Shown here one piece after another: positions 35,621 to 44,427 of a stretch of 64,000 bases of DNA. The DNA comes from JAXMAR01 sp046350295 (GTDB lineage: Bacteria > Planctomycetota > Planctomycetia > Gemmatales > Gemmataceae): positions 62,001 to 126,000 of the forward strand of contig JAXMAR010000007.1 in the NCBI GenBank assembly GCA_046350295.1, read 5' to 3'. The notes beneath the pieces are model-generated. The model was given only the letters and a program-made list of their open reading frames with translations, made no database searches and was not told the DNA's origin. Numbering within the stretch: position 1 is the stretch's first letter; each line of letters opens with the position of its first letter. The position numbers and the translations under genes were made by a program.

Positions 35621-38600
35621 CTACCTTACCGACAGCGTTCGCTCGATGCGATTCACGTTCCCCGCCATATCGCGCACCGAGACGGTCAGCTTGCCGCTCT
35701 TCAGCTCGCGGATGGGGCGCCCCAGCGTCAGCTCCCAGACGCCGGTCGACTTCGCTTTGAAGCGGTCCGCGAGATTGGTTCCGGCCTTCACGCCGTCCAC
35801 GTCGAAGTCGGCGGTGACCGTGAACGACTTCGTGTCGAGGCCGGTGTAGTAGTCGTGCATGCCGATGAGGATGCGCGACAGCTCGCTGTTCTTCCCCGGG
35901 CTGGGGAGGGGCATGGTGAGGATGGGGCGGTTGTCGTCGAGCATCCAGCCGTAGCCGCGGAAGTCGGGGGCCTTGGGGTCGTAGTCGAAGTCGATCGGGC
36001 AGCCGAGATCGATCCAGCGGCAGATGGTGCGTTTGTCCTCGTCGGAGAGCGATTTCACCTTGCCCGCTTTCACGGCGTCGGGCGGTGGCATCTGGGGCGG
36101 CAGGTAGTCGAGATCCTGCATCGCCTTGACCTTGCTGGCGTCGACTTCCTTCCCCTTGTGTACGAGCACGCCGGAGCCGGGCTTCGCCTCGGACGGGAAG
36201 TCGTCGTTGGCGAAGCCGTCGAGGCGCTCGCCGTAGATCTTCCAGACGAGGACGCTGCGCCGCGCCTGGAACATGCGGATGTAGCGCGACGCCTGTGGAT
36301 AGCCCCAGCTGTCCCAGCCGACCGGCTTGTGGCCGAACTTGGCCCGGCCGTCCATCGCCAGGCGGAAGTAAGTACCTGGGACCTTGCCGACCTGCTCGGC
36401 GGAGACGGCTTCGTGGTCGGCGTCGAGATCGAGATTGCCGGCGGGCGTCTTTCCCTCCTTGCCGCTGTGGCAGGCGACACAGCTCCGCTGGAGGATCGGC
36501 TGGATGTCGCGGAAGTACTCGACGTTGAACGGGCCCTTGGTGATGCGGACGCCGCTCTCTTCCTTCTCGTCGAACTTCCGCTTCAGCTCATCGCGCGGCC
36601 GGTCGACGAGCAGCGGCGTGCTCTCCGTCAGGTCCCAGGCCTTGTAGTCGGAGCGAGCGGCAGCGGTTTTGCCGAAGTCGGTCGGCGCCTGGCTATGGGC
36701 ATGGCAGCCGCCGCAGTTGGTGCGGACCTCGCCCGGTCGGAGCTGGTGCCAGGTCTGCGCCATGTTCAGCATGCGGCCATGCTTGTCCAGCGTCTGGAAC
36801 GTGAACGCCGTATCGGCCGGGATCTTGGCGAGGAAGCTGGTGTCCGGGTTGCCGTCCGGGTCGAGCGGCTGCTTGTCGCCATCGAAATGGCGTAGCGGAA
36901 TCTCACCCAAAATGCGCAGGCGCTCCTGGGCATGGCTGTAGAAGCGGCGGCCGCCCTTGGCGCCGTGGCGATCGGTGGTCGGCTCCATGACGAGGATGCG
37001 GACGGCGTGGATGTCCTCGTTGTCGTAGAGGCCGACGTCGCCCCCCTGGTTGTGGAAGTTGAGGGGCGGGCCGTTGCCATGGCTGGTGAAGCGGTCTAAA
37101 CCCTTCCACGGATCGTCGCCGCCACCTTTGCGCGCCACGTAGGTCGACGTCACCTTGCCGGGGGGCACGGCGCCATTCGGGTAGCTTTCACGCTTGTAGA
37201 AGCTGGAGGAGCCGACGAGGCCGAACGGTGTTCCCTCGGGCAGCAGCTTGGAGAGCTTGCCGTCATTGAGCAGCCGGGGCAGCGCCGTTGGCTCCTTGAC
37301 GCCGTAGATGCGCTCATAGGGGACGAGGGCGCGCGGCCAGCATTCGTTGTAGTCGGGGTCGTTCTTGACGAGCAGCATCTTGGCCGGCTCGTCGATGGTC
37401 TCGCCGTTCTTGATGAGGTAGATGCCGCCGTCGAGCTGCGGCAGGAACGTGTATTGATGGTTGACCGGGCCGGGCGAGTAGCAGGCGAGCAGGTGGTTGT
37501 CCGGGGCGCCGGAGGGATGCGTCACCTTGCCGACGGCCGGGCTCTCCTTGTCCTTGATGATGGAGCGGTTGGCCGGGCCTTCGCCCCCCAGGGCGAACGG
37601 CGTTAACGGCTCGGAGCCGGTCGGCAGGAAGGGCATGCGGTAGAGGTGCGGCAGGCCGTTGTCGAAGCGACCCTCGCGCCACGGCTTGTGCCGGGCGTCG
37701 CTCATGTAGGCGGGCCCGAACGCCGGATAGCCGTCGGGCGGCGACGGCGGCATCTTGACGAACGTGCCGAAGCCGCTGTTGTTCTGGTGGTAGTATTGCG
37801 TGACGATGAGCGAGCCGTCCGTGAGCTGCGACTGGAAGTGGAAGCCGTTGGGGGCGCCGCCCGGATCGAAGGCGCTGACCAGCGGGTTCCAGTTCGTGCC
37901 GTCCGGATGGATGGTCCAGATGCCCCAGAGGATCGAGTCGCGTATGCCCTGCGATTCGAGCGTGCTGTACATGATCCGGCCATCCTTGAGGATCACCGGG
38001 TGCAGGGCGCCGGAGATGTTCATGTGGCCGATCTTCTCGAGGTTCGTCGGCAGCTCGTCGTCGCCGATCGATTCGTCGCGGTCCTCGATGGTGAAGAGCT
38101 GGAGGGCGACGGCCGGGTAGCCGCGGGCCGGGCGATAGCCGTCGCGGTTGCTGGTGAAGACGATGCGGCCACCGGGGAGAGGGCAGGGGCCCATGTTGTA
38201 GACGCCGGTCTCGATAAAGCTCTTGTCCTTCTCCGGTGTGCGAAAGTCCTTCGACCACGCGGCCGCCCCAGTGTTCGGCGTGAACTTCTGGTTCGTCAGC
38301 CGGACGATCTTCTTGCTCGGCACGTGGATCTTGTAGATGTCCGCCCCCTGGCGCGGCGGGTTCCACTGGCTCGCCTTCTTCAAGTAGTAAATCTGCGTGT
38401 AATAGACCCACTCGCCGTCGAAGGAGACGAACGGATCGGTGATCGAGCCGTCGCCGCCCGCGACCAGCAGCTCCTCCTTGCCGTCCGGATGGAGCAGCAT
38501 GAGGTCGCCCCCCGGTTCGAGCGTGACGGGGCTGGAGAAGTCGGTGAAGAAACGTTTGTGGATCTTGTCCCCGGCGCGCGGCGCACGGATGTAGACGATG

Positions 38601-38749
38601 TCGTAGTCGTACTTGACGGATTTGTCGGTCGAGATGTGCGGGACCTTGACGTCGATGGGGTCGAGGTAGAGTCTCGGCTTCTTTTCCGGCTGGGCGGCGA
38701 GCGGCAGGGCGAGGACGCTGACGAGGAGGAGGAGAGAGGCGAGACGCAT
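35621..38749 (-). CDS. HzsA-related secreted dihaem cytochrome
   Basis: 1042 residues. Signal peptide about 1-19 (VLALPLAAQPEKK). The N-terminal 430 residues are a beta-propeller-like region with repeated ..GGDLMLLHPDGKEELL, GGRIVFTSNRDGY and DGRIMYSTL, resembling the propeller of hydrazine synthase alpha. Two haem sites, Cys679 (CGGCHAHSQ) and Cys757 (CVACHSGKEG), lie in the C-terminal half, followed by a segment on RMFQARRSVLVWKIYGERLDG and a C-terminal beta domain. The relationship to HzsA is at family level and does not imply hydrazine synthesis; no HzsB/C partner is present. Confidence 0.82.
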   Translation of the reverse strand: MRLASLLLLVSVLALPLAAQPEKKPRLYLDPIDVKVPHISTDKSVKYDYDIVYIRAPRAGDKIHKRFFTDFSSPVTLEPGGDLMLLHPDGKEELLVAGGDGSITDPFVSFDGEWVYYTQIYYLKKASQWNPPRQGADIYKIHVPSKKIVRLTNQKFTPNTGAAAWSKDFRTPEKDKSFIETGVYNMGPCPLPGGRIVFTSNRDGYRPARGYPAVALQLFTIEDRDESIGDDELPTNLEKIGHMNISGALHPVILKDGRIMYSTLESQGIRDSILWGIWTIHPDGTNWNPLVSAFDPGGAPNGFHFQSQLTDGSLIVTQYYHQNNSGFGTFVKMPPSPPDGYPAFGPAYMSDARHKPWREGRFDNGLPHLYRMPFLPTGSEPLTPFALGGEGPANRSIIKDKESPAVGKVTHPSGAPDNHLLACYSPGPVNHQYTFLPQLDGGIYLIKNGETIDEPAKMLLVKNDPDYNECWPRALVPYERIYGVKEPTALPRLLNDGKLSKLLPEGTPFGLVGSSSFYKRESYPNGAVPPGKVTSTYVARKGGGDDPWKGLDRFTSHGNGPPLNFHNQGGDVGLYDNEDIHAVRILVMEPTTDRHGAKGGRRFYSHAQERLRILGEIPLRHFDGDKQPLDPDGNPDTSFLAKIPADTAFTFQTLDKHGRMLNMAQTWHQLRPGEVRTNCGGCHAHSQAPTDFGKTAAARSDYKAWDLTESTPLLVDRPRDELKRKFDEKEESGVRITKGPFNVEYFRDIQPILQRSCVACHSGKEGKTPAGNLDLDADHEAVSAEQVGKVPGTYFRLAMDGRAKFGHKPVGWDSWGYPQASRYIRMFQARRSVLVWKIYGERLDGFANDDFPSEAKPGSGVLVHKGKEVDASKVKAMQDLDYLPPQMPPPDAVKAGKVKSLSDEDKRTICRWIDLGCPIDFDYDPKAPDFRGYGWMLDDNRPILTMPLPSPGKNSELSRILIGMHDYYTGLDTKSFTVTADFDVDGVKAGTNLADRFKAKSTGVWELTLGRPIRELKSGKLTVSVRDMAGNVNRIERTLSVR

Positions 38750-39223
38750 GGCGTGACCACCTTGAAGAGGGACCAGGCGGGAGGGTTTGGCGAGTTGGCG
38801 CTATTATCCCTGCCGCGCCGGGACGAGTCCAGCAAGAAGCGGGAAACACACCTTGAAACCATCTCACTCCGACGAAACCCCACCGCAACGCTCGACGCCA
38901 CACCGCGCCAGCTCCGCGCCAACCGGTTTGGCGCGGAGCCAGTCGCCGCAACCTCCACTGCGAAAGCCAGTTGCGGCGTCGAGAAATGTTGCACGCCAAC
39001 GCGCCATACCCCACCCCCCTCAACGCAGCGTGAATCCGCCCTCGCCCTTGATCGCGGGTCCGCCTCGCCCAGCTGGCGTAGAATCTGTACACGTGCCATG
39101 ACTCTCCTCCCCGTTCGGCTGATAATAAATGAGTAGGCGCCTCAATCGGGACCAGCCATGCACAAGAGCGGAGAAACATTGCAACGCCCACCGAGAACAA
39201 TCATGAATGCCAACGGAGACGAC
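38750..39223. other. 474-bp intergenic region with hairpins
   Basis: No convincing gene. Two hairpins sit here: a perfect 12-bp stem GCTCCGCGCCAA/TTGGCGCGGAGC (38911-38939) and CGCCGCAAC/GTTGCGGCG (38944-38978). On the minus strand a strong GGGAGGAG is placed before an ATG at 39099, but the ORF that follows (MARVQILRQLGEADPRSRAR) soon loses protein-like composition and may be a remnant. Confidence 0.5.
38911..38939. repeat. 12-bp perfect hairpin
   Basis: GCTCCGCGCCAA and TTGGCGCGGAGC flank a 5-nt loop CCGGT. There is no T-run on either side, so it is a structural repeat rather than an intrinsic terminator. Confidence 0.6.
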
Positions 39224-39640
39224 ATGGGCCGCTTCGCCGTCGACGTCGAGATCGCCAACAACGTGGACGTCATCGAGGCCGAGCGGGGGCATCTCGATCC
39301 GAAGAAGGTACGGCGCAAGATCATCAAGGGGGTCGTTGACTCGGGAGCGGCGGCACTTGTGCTCCCGGGCACGCTCGTCAAGGAGTTGGGACTACCGACA
39401 AAGGGCAAGAAAGCCAGGGTGAAATACGCCGACGGCACGCGAAAACTGCGAGAAGAGGTTGGCCAGGTCGAGGTGACTCTTCTGGGTCGCGATGACGTTT
39501 TCAGCGCCGTGGTCGAGCCCAAGCGCGAGGCCGCCCTGATCGGGGCCATCGTTCTCGAAGCTCTCGATCTGCTCGTCGACTGTCGCAAGCAGCGTCTATA
39601 TCCGCGCGATCCCGACTACGTCGTTAGCGAGATCGAGTAG
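39224..39640 (+). CDS. Retropepsin-like clan AA aspartic protease
   Basis: 138 residues from ATG 39224, where GGAG lies five bases upstream; earlier ATGs at 39158 and 39203 are less well placed. The start MGRFAVDVEIANN and the active-site motif VDSGAAALVLP (Asp-Ser-Gly-Ala) are those of small single-domain bacterial retropepsin-like proteases, which work as homodimers. The second motif IGAIVLEALDLLVD matches the family's hydrophobic ILG-type element. Often found near predicted toxin or signalling genes; here no partner is evident. Confidence 0.85.
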   Translation: MGRFAVDVEIANNVDVIEAERGHLDPKKVRRKIIKGVVDSGAAALVLPGTLVKELGLPTKGKKARVKYADGTRKLREEVGQVEVTLLGRDDVFSAVVEPKREAALIGAIVLEALDLLVDCRKQRLYPRDPDYVVSEIE

Positions 39641-39700
39641 GGCAGTCCGAGCGGCGTTCACGTCCTCACCCTTTGGAGAGGCGTGTCAAGTATCCCCTGA

Positions 39701-40030
39701 ATGAAACACTTCAATCTCATTCTCGGCCTCTTCTGGCTCCTCCTCGGCGGCGCTATCCTCGTCTGGCGCTTCGTCGATCCGGAGCGCAACGCGCGCATGG
39801 GCGGACTCAACATGACTTTCCTGGGCATCGGCGCGCTCGCCCTCGCGATCTACAACGGCGCCCGCTGGTGGCTGCTGCGGCCGCGGCCGCGGCCGGAGAC
39901 GGACTGGCTGGGCCGCACGTTCCCGCCACGGCAGCCGCCCAAGGTGGTCGAGTACGATCCGGACCTGGATTTCACGAAGCCGGAGCCAACGGCGGACGCC
40001 GACCCGCGGCGTCAGCACGAGGATCGATAG
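39701..40030 (+). CDS. Small two-helix membrane protein with charged tail
   Basis: 109 residues. Two helices (about 4-23 and 35-52) with a conserved-looking FVDPERNARMGGLN loop between them, then RWWLLRPRPRPE and an acidic/basic cytosolic tail (YDPDLDFTKPEP). No family recognised. The ATG follows 61 bases after the retropepsin gene, in the same direction, so co-transcription is possible. Confidence 0.7.
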   Translation: MKHFNLILGLFWLLLGGAILVWRFVDPERNARMGGLNMTFLGIGALALAIYNGARWWLLRPRPRPETDWLGRTFPPRQPPKVVEYDPDLDFTKPEPTADADPRRQHEDR

Positions 40031-40110
40031 CCGGATGGCGTGCGCGACGGACTTGGTAACGTTTCAAGACGAGGAGGGCCTGACTCGCCGACGCCGATTC
40101 TCCATGGGCC

Positions 40111-40230
40111 TTGACGCAATCCATTACGCCACCGCCGCCCCGATCACCTGGCACCGGCTGAGCGCGAGGGGGCGGCCCATCGTGTCGTGGACCTCCGCGT
40201 CCGGCGAATAACCCAGGCAGTTGAAAAGGA
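40111..40230 (-). pseudogene. 3'-terminal fragment of a DUF1501 gene
   Basis: The reverse strand reads LFNCLGYSPDAEVHDTMGRPLA, LSRCQVIGAAVA and stop, matching the last residues of the intact DUF1501 protein at 43016 (IFHCLGYGAETEVHDTMGRPLAISRGQVIRAAVT). DNA similarity runs from the shared GCAATCCATTACG to about 40230; nothing DUF1501-like lies upstream. It is a remnant of about 110 bases left by deletion or partial duplication. Confidence 0.7.
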
Positions 40231-40295
40231 TGCGCGACCTGTCAGAACTCGACTTACCCGGACGAGGACCACGCGTGGCCCCACGCCTCGACCAG

Positions 40296-40757
40296 TTAGA
40301 TGCAGTCATAGACGTCGTCGGCCGGGCCAGAGGCTACCTTTCCGTCATTGAAGCAACCGAGTATGCCGCATTCGGAGCAGCGAACACCGACGTAGAACCA
40401 TTTCACCGCGTCGATCTCCGGATTCTGGTCATAGAGGGCGAAGCCGACCGTGATGTTAGCCTCCTTGGCCTCGCACTCGACGCAGGAATAGGCTTCGGCG
40501 CCTTCGTCCGCCTCGGCTTCTTCCCAGTCTTCCGCCTCGCGGCAAATGAATTTGCTCGAGCCGCAGGAGGCGCAGGTACGCAGAGTCACGTCGGATGCTC
40601 GCAGCAGCTCGAACCGATCCGAACCGCAAGGACAGCGTATCTGCCGGAACGCGGTGGCGACGTAGCCGCCTTCTGCCTTGGTGAGCGCGGCGAGGTACGG
40701 TTGGATGTCGGCAGGTTCCGAGCCGACCCACCATTCACCCGAATCGTCGATGGCCAT
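40296..40757 (-). CDS. Multi-CxxC zinc-binding hypothetical protein
   Basis: 153 residues from the ATG at 40757 (MAIDDSGEWWVGSEPADIQ). Three paired cysteine motifs, CPCGS/CASCGS, CREAE..CVEC and CSECGILGC, suggest at least two zinc ribbons. The YVATAFRQIRCPCG opening and YVGVRCSECG later are well-formed, and there is no transmembrane helix, so it is probably cytosolic. No family is recognised. The frame is also open further upstream through a 14-bp tandem repeat, but that part is not protein-like. Confidence 0.7.
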   Translation of the reverse strand: MAIDDSGEWWVGSEPADIQPYLAALTKAEGGYVATAFRQIRCPCGSDRFELLRASDVTLRTCASCGSSKFICREAEDWEEAEADEGAEAYSCVECEAKEANITVGFALYDQNPEIDAVKWFYVGVRCSECGILGCFNDGKVASGPADDVYDCI

Positions 40758-40866
40758 CGTCACGGCTCCTGTGGATCGCGCTGTTTTAGGTGGCGCGCCA
40801 ACGCCTTGAACTGCTTGAAGAGGAATATGTTGACTGCTCGTTCGGGCTCCGGTTTCGGCGTAGCGA

Positions 40867-40908
40867 CATAGCCATTCCGGCATAGCCATTCCGGCATAGC
40901 CATTCCGG
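40867..40908. repeat. 14-bp tandem repeat, 3 copies
   Basis: The unit CATAGCCATTCCGG occurs three times without a mismatch, upstream of the zinc-binding protein gene. Confidence 0.9.
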
Positions 40909-40999
40909 CCCGCGAACGAGAATCTCGGTGGCATGAGGGTAAGGCGCGGGAGGGCCGGTCTTCACGGTGACGAGCAACCTGAAAAAAGCGAAGATCCGC

Positions 41000-41389
41000 T
41001 TACACCCCAACGCCCTTCACCTGCGGTTGCAGCGGTATTCCGGGTTTGGGGAGCGCTTCCTCCGGTATGTCTTCCAACTCCACCCGCCAGGCGGCACGCA
41101 CGGACCCGTCGGCGCCCTGATCCACAAGCCACGCGCGTGGCTGCTCCAGCGCTTGGCGAATCGGCAGGAGCCCTTGTTCGAGCCTGCTGACGAGGGCATT
41201 GGAGAACGCGACGACGATAAAGCGGCTTGTCTCCCGTTCTTCATCGCACCAGTGCGCCAGGCACAACTCGCCGTCGCGGTCTCGGAAGGTGAACGTCCTG
41301 GGGCCGTCGAATTCGTAGAGCGTCTGGATAGGCCGAAGCGCGGCGAAGCGTTCGGGGTCGACCGGTTTTCCCGACGGCTGCCACATCAT
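41000..41389 (-). CDS. Hypothetical protein
   Basis: 129 residues from the ATG at 41389, with GAGGAG seven to eight bases upstream. The text begins MMWQPSGKPVDPERFAAL and has a plausible alpha/beta pattern (TLYEFDGPRTFTFRDRDGELCLAHW). No signal or transmembrane segment. I do not recognise the family; it resembles small proteins of planctomycete accessory regions. Same direction as the zinc-binding gene 240 bases downstream. Confidence 0.6.
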   Translation of the reverse strand: MMWQPSGKPVDPERFAALRPIQTLYEFDGPRTFTFRDRDGELCLAHWCDEERETSRFIVVAFSNALVSRLEQGLLPIRQALEQPRAWLVDQGADGSVRAAWRVELEDIPEEALPKPGIPLQPQVKGVGV

Positions 41390-41487
41390 GGAATCTCCTC
41401 GAAGCTCTGGAAGACAGTCAGGCGATCGACGCCTTCGACGGGAGAAGGGCCCTGGCGGGCGCCACGGCCGTGACTATTCTACCACGC

Positions 41488-42009
41488 ATGCGAATCATAA
41501 CGTCAATGGTCCTTCTCCTGGGAAGCCCGCTTCTTGCCGACGAAGCGGCGGTCGATCCCGCGCTGGTCGGGCAGGTCGAGAAACTGCGGAAGCTCGGGGC
41601 CAGGATCACGCTCGACGACCGGAAGAGAGTCGTCGCCGTCAACCTCGGCGAGCGGCGTGTCAGCGACGCCGATTTGGTTCATCTGAAAGGGTTGCGGGAC
41701 CTGCAGGAACTCGATCTCACCCGGACGAGGATCACAAGCGCGGGGCTGGAGAACATCAAGGAGTTGACCGCGCTGCGGCGGCTGTTCCTGACCGAGACGA
41801 AGGTCGACGGAGCGGGCATCGCGCACTTGAAAGGGATCAAGGGGCTCAGGTTGATCGGGCTGTCGGGGACCAGGATCGGCGATGCGGGGCTGGAGCACCT
41901 TCAAGAGATGACCGGGCTCGAACGGGTGTTTTGCCTCGACTCGGGGGTCAGCGCGGACGGGGTGAAACGGCTGCAGCGGGCGTTACCGAAATGCCGGATC
42001 ACGCATTAG
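41488..42009 (+). CDS. Secreted leucine-rich repeat protein
   Basis: 173 residues from ATG 41488; an in-frame GTG at 41470 is the alternative. Signal peptide about 1-17 (MVLLLGSPLLADEA). Four to five LRRs of 23-24 residues follow (LRDLQELDLTRTRITSAGLENI, LTALRRLFLTETKVDGAGIAHL, IKGLRLIGLSGTRIGDAGLEHL), of the cysteine-containing/RI-like bacterial type common in planctomycetes. Likely a protein-binding secreted protein. Confidence 0.85.
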   Translation: MRIITSMVLLLGSPLLADEAAVDPALVGQVEKLRKLGARITLDDRKRVVAVNLGERRVSDADLVHLKGLRDLQELDLTRTRITSAGLENIKELTALRRLFLTETKVDGAGIAHLKGIKGLRLIGLSGTRIGDAGLEHLQEMTGLERVFCLDSGVSADGVKRLQRALPKCRITH

Positions 42010-42128
42010 GCAGGCCGCGGCTGCTCTCCTCCACGTCGGCTGCCGGGCCGGAGGCTAGATTTCTCGCTGACAGCGCCAGCCGCGACTTGTTACCATCAAT
42101 CAGTGGTTCACGAAAGGAGGCGCGGCTG

Positions 42129-42626
42129 GTGAACGAGTGGGTCGAGCAACAGACGGCGTTCCTCCAGGCGCTGACCAGTTGCACCGTTCTCCGCTGGCAG
42201 GGCCTTGAGATGGCCCTGCGCGATGCCGGTGGGCTCCCCGAGTGGCAAGACGGCTCTATGCCCTTTTTGCAGCTCGTCCGGTTGGACGTCGTGTTGGGAG
42301 ATGGAGGCCGGTCTTCGGTCATCACCTACCAAAACGACGACCGTTGGGGGCTCTGCCGGAAGGACGGACTGCCGCCCTCACGGCTGCGAACCGACGAGCC
42401 AGACAGTATCTACCGTTGGAGGTGGCTCGACACACTGCCAACAGGCCGGATTGGGGGTTTATCAGTGAGGTTGAACGAAGGAGACATCGCGGAGGTCAAG
42501 TTAGATGTCGAAGGCCGGGAGCTGCGGCTCCTGGCGGGCGAGGTCTACGAGCGCAACGATGGTTCACTGCGGATCGTGCTCATGGACGAGAGTGTTCTGG
42601 TTCAGGTCGATGGCCGGAGACCGTAA
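42129..42626 (+). CDS. Hypothetical protein
   Basis: 165 residues from GTG 42129, chosen because AAAGGAGG (42113-42120) lies eight bases upstream. MNEWVEQQTAFLQALTSC begins an alpha/beta protein ending LMDESVLVQVDGRRP. No signal, membrane segment or recognised motif. It stands between the LRR gene and a palindrome-rich intergenic region. Confidence 0.6.
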   Translation: MNEWVEQQTAFLQALTSCTVLRWQGLEMALRDAGGLPEWQDGSMPFLQLVRLDVVLGDGGRSSVITYQNDDRWGLCRKDGLPPSRLRTDEPDSIYRWRWLDTLPTGRIGGLSVRLNEGDIAEVKLDVEGRELRLLAGEVYERNDGSLRIVLMDESVLVQVDGRRP

Positions 42627-43015
42627 CATCGTGAACAACCTGCTGCTACGGCAACCTTGTATCGGCGCCGCGATGATACAACTCCTTCGGAGTAGGAGAG
42701 CCTCGTCTGGCCAGGTCCCCAGGGTAGGCGCTGCGCGCCAACCCTGGGCTTCGAGATTCGACGCCTTCGGCGTAGGGTGGTGAGCAGATTGCGACTGGGC
42801 GGCCGGCGGCGCCGATTCGTTGCAGCGAGCCGGCTGTGAGAGGAAAGAAAAGCTGCTCGCCGGCCGTAACGCGAAAGACCGTCGTCCTGTTACGGCACAA
42901 TCGAGATGTCAAGCTCAGTCGTGCGTTTCAGCAACGGGGGCGTGTTGAAATAGAAGAAACGAAAGAGGGATGGCGGGCGCCACGGCGCAAAACCGGGCAA
43001 GCGCAACGCAATCCA
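42627..43015. other. 390-bp intergenic region rich in palindromes
   Basis: No gene. It holds hairpins ACTCC-TTC-GGAGT (42681-42693), CCCAGGGT..ACCCTGGG with an inner GGCGC/GCGCC (42718-42748) and ACGCC-TTC-GGCGT (42761-42773), followed by featureless sequence. Confidence 0.6.
42681..42773. repeat. Cluster of three hairpins
   Basis: Three palindromes in 93 bases: two small TTC-loop hairpins flank a 13-bp two-part stem with a TGC loop. The first and last share the NNCCTTCGGNN core. The arrangement recalls dispersed planctomycete repeats. Confidence 0.65.
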
Positions 43016-44404
43016 TTACGTCACCGCCGCCCGGATCACCTGGCCCCGGCTGATCGCCAATGGCCGCCCCATGGTGTCGTGTACTTCGGTTTCAGCCCCA
43101 TAGCCGAGGCAGTGGAAGATGGTGGCGGTGATGTCTTCGGGCTTGACGCGGCCGTCGCGCGGGTAGGCGGCGATGCGGTCGGAGGCGCCGAGGACCTGGC
43201 CGCCGCGGATGCCGGCGCCGGCGAGGGCGACGGAGAAGACGTGGCCCCAGTGATCCCGCCCCGCGCGGCCATTGAAGCGCGGCGTGCGGCCGAATTCCGA
43301 GAGGCAGACGATGAGGGTGTCGTCGAGCAGGCCGCGAACCTCGAGGTCATCCAGGAGGGCGGCGAAGGCGTTGTCCGTCGGCGGGACGAGGACGTTCTTG
43401 AGGCGGGCGCCTTCATTGGCGTGGGAATCCCAGCAGGGGGCGTCGGATGGCTCTTCCGGGCCGCGGAACCAGTTGACCTGGATGAGCCCGACGCCGGCTT
43501 CGACGAGCCGCCGCGCCAGCAGGACGCTCTGGCCGAACTGGCCGCGGCCATAGCGGTCGCGCGTCGCCGCCGGTTCGTGTTCGAGGTTAAACGCATTGCG
43601 CGATTGGATGGAGCGGAGCAGGTCGAAGGCCTGCTGCGTCTGATGGTCGTACTGGGCGAGGGCGCCGCGGCGCTCGACGGAGGCGATGGCGTGATCGATG
43701 CGATTCAGCAGGGCGTGGCGCTCGCCGATGCGGGAAAGGGGCACATCGGCGGCGAGGCTGAAGTCGGCGATGCCCGTCGTCGCCGGTTCGCAACGCAGAA
43801 GCCAGGGATCGGCGGAGCGGCCGAGCATGCCGGCGTCCTGCCCGGGCCAGACGGAGCCATCGGTGTTGAAGATGCGGTGCGGCAGGCGGACGGCGGCGGG
43901 GAAAGCGGCCGAGCCGCCGCGGAGCTTCTGCATGATGCCGCCGAGATTGGGCCAGTTGTTGGGGGCGCCGGGGTTGGCGTTCTCGACGTTCTTGGGGGCG
44001 TGGGGCACGCCGGTCATCATGTAGTAGCCCGAGGAGGAGTGGGCGTTGTCGTCGGTGGCGACGGCGCGGAGGATGCAGAGCTTGTCGGCGCGCTGCGCCA
44101 GGCGCGGCATCAATTCGCAGATCTGGATGCCGGAGACGTTGGTCCGCATCGGGCCGAACTCGCCGCGGACCTCGGCGGGAGCGTCCGGCTTTGGGTCCCA
44201 GGTGGAGTGCTGCGGCGGGCCGCCCATCAGAAAGAGAAGGATGCAGGCACGGGCGCGACGCGGCGTTGCGGCAGAGGCGTGGGCCTGCGCGCGCAGCAGT
44301 TCGGGCAGTGAAAGGCCGAGAAGGCCGAGGCCGCCGGCATGGAGGATGTCGCGGCGGGAGAGGCCGTCGCAGAGGCGGGGGCCGTTGGCGCGAAGAGTCA
44401 GCAT
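43016..44404 (-). CDS. DUF1501-family secreted protein 1
   Basis: 462 residues with a Tat signal (SRRDILHAGGLGLLGLSLPELL, 16-37). The sulfatase/alkaline-phosphatase-like core shows LLFLMGGPPQHSTWDPKPDAP, EFGRTPRFN and RDHWGHVFSV. The start ATG is at 44404. These proteins typically occur with cytochrome- or DUF1553/DUF1549-type partners in planctomycetes; here the neighbours are a second DUF1501 gene and a DUF6263-like gene in one operon. Substrate unknown. Confidence 0.92.
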   Translation of the reverse strand: MLTLRANGPRLCDGLSRRDILHAGGLGLLGLSLPELLRAQAHASAATPRRARACILLFLMGGPPQHSTWDPKPDAPAEVRGEFGPMRTNVSGIQICELMPRLAQRADKLCILRAVATDDNAHSSSGYYMMTGVPHAPKNVENANPGAPNNWPNLGGIMQKLRGGSAAFPAAVRLPHRIFNTDGSVWPGQDAGMLGRSADPWLLRCEPATTGIADFSLAADVPLSRIGERHALLNRIDHAIASVERRGALAQYDHQTQQAFDLLRSIQSRNAFNLEHEPAATRDRYGRGQFGQSVLLARRLVEAGVGLIQVNWFRGPEEPSDAPCWDSHANEGARLKNVLVPPTDNAFAALLDDLEVRGLLDDTLIVCLSEFGRTPRFNGRAGRDHWGHVFSVALAGAGIRGGQVLGASDRIAAYPRDGRVKPEDITATIFHCLGYGAETEVHDTMGRPLAISRGQVIRAAVT

Positions 44405-44427
44405 GATTGCGTTTCCGAGGTCCGAAG

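Noticed and set aside
35621..38749. Anammox hydrazine synthase
   Set aside because: Only a family-level resemblance to HzsA; no hzsB/hzsC or hydrazine dehydrogenase genes are present.
38380..39099. Minus-strand gene starting MARVQILRQL with a strong ribosome binding site
   Set aside because: The ORF overlaps the well-supported HzsA-like gene and loses protein-like composition after about 25 residues.
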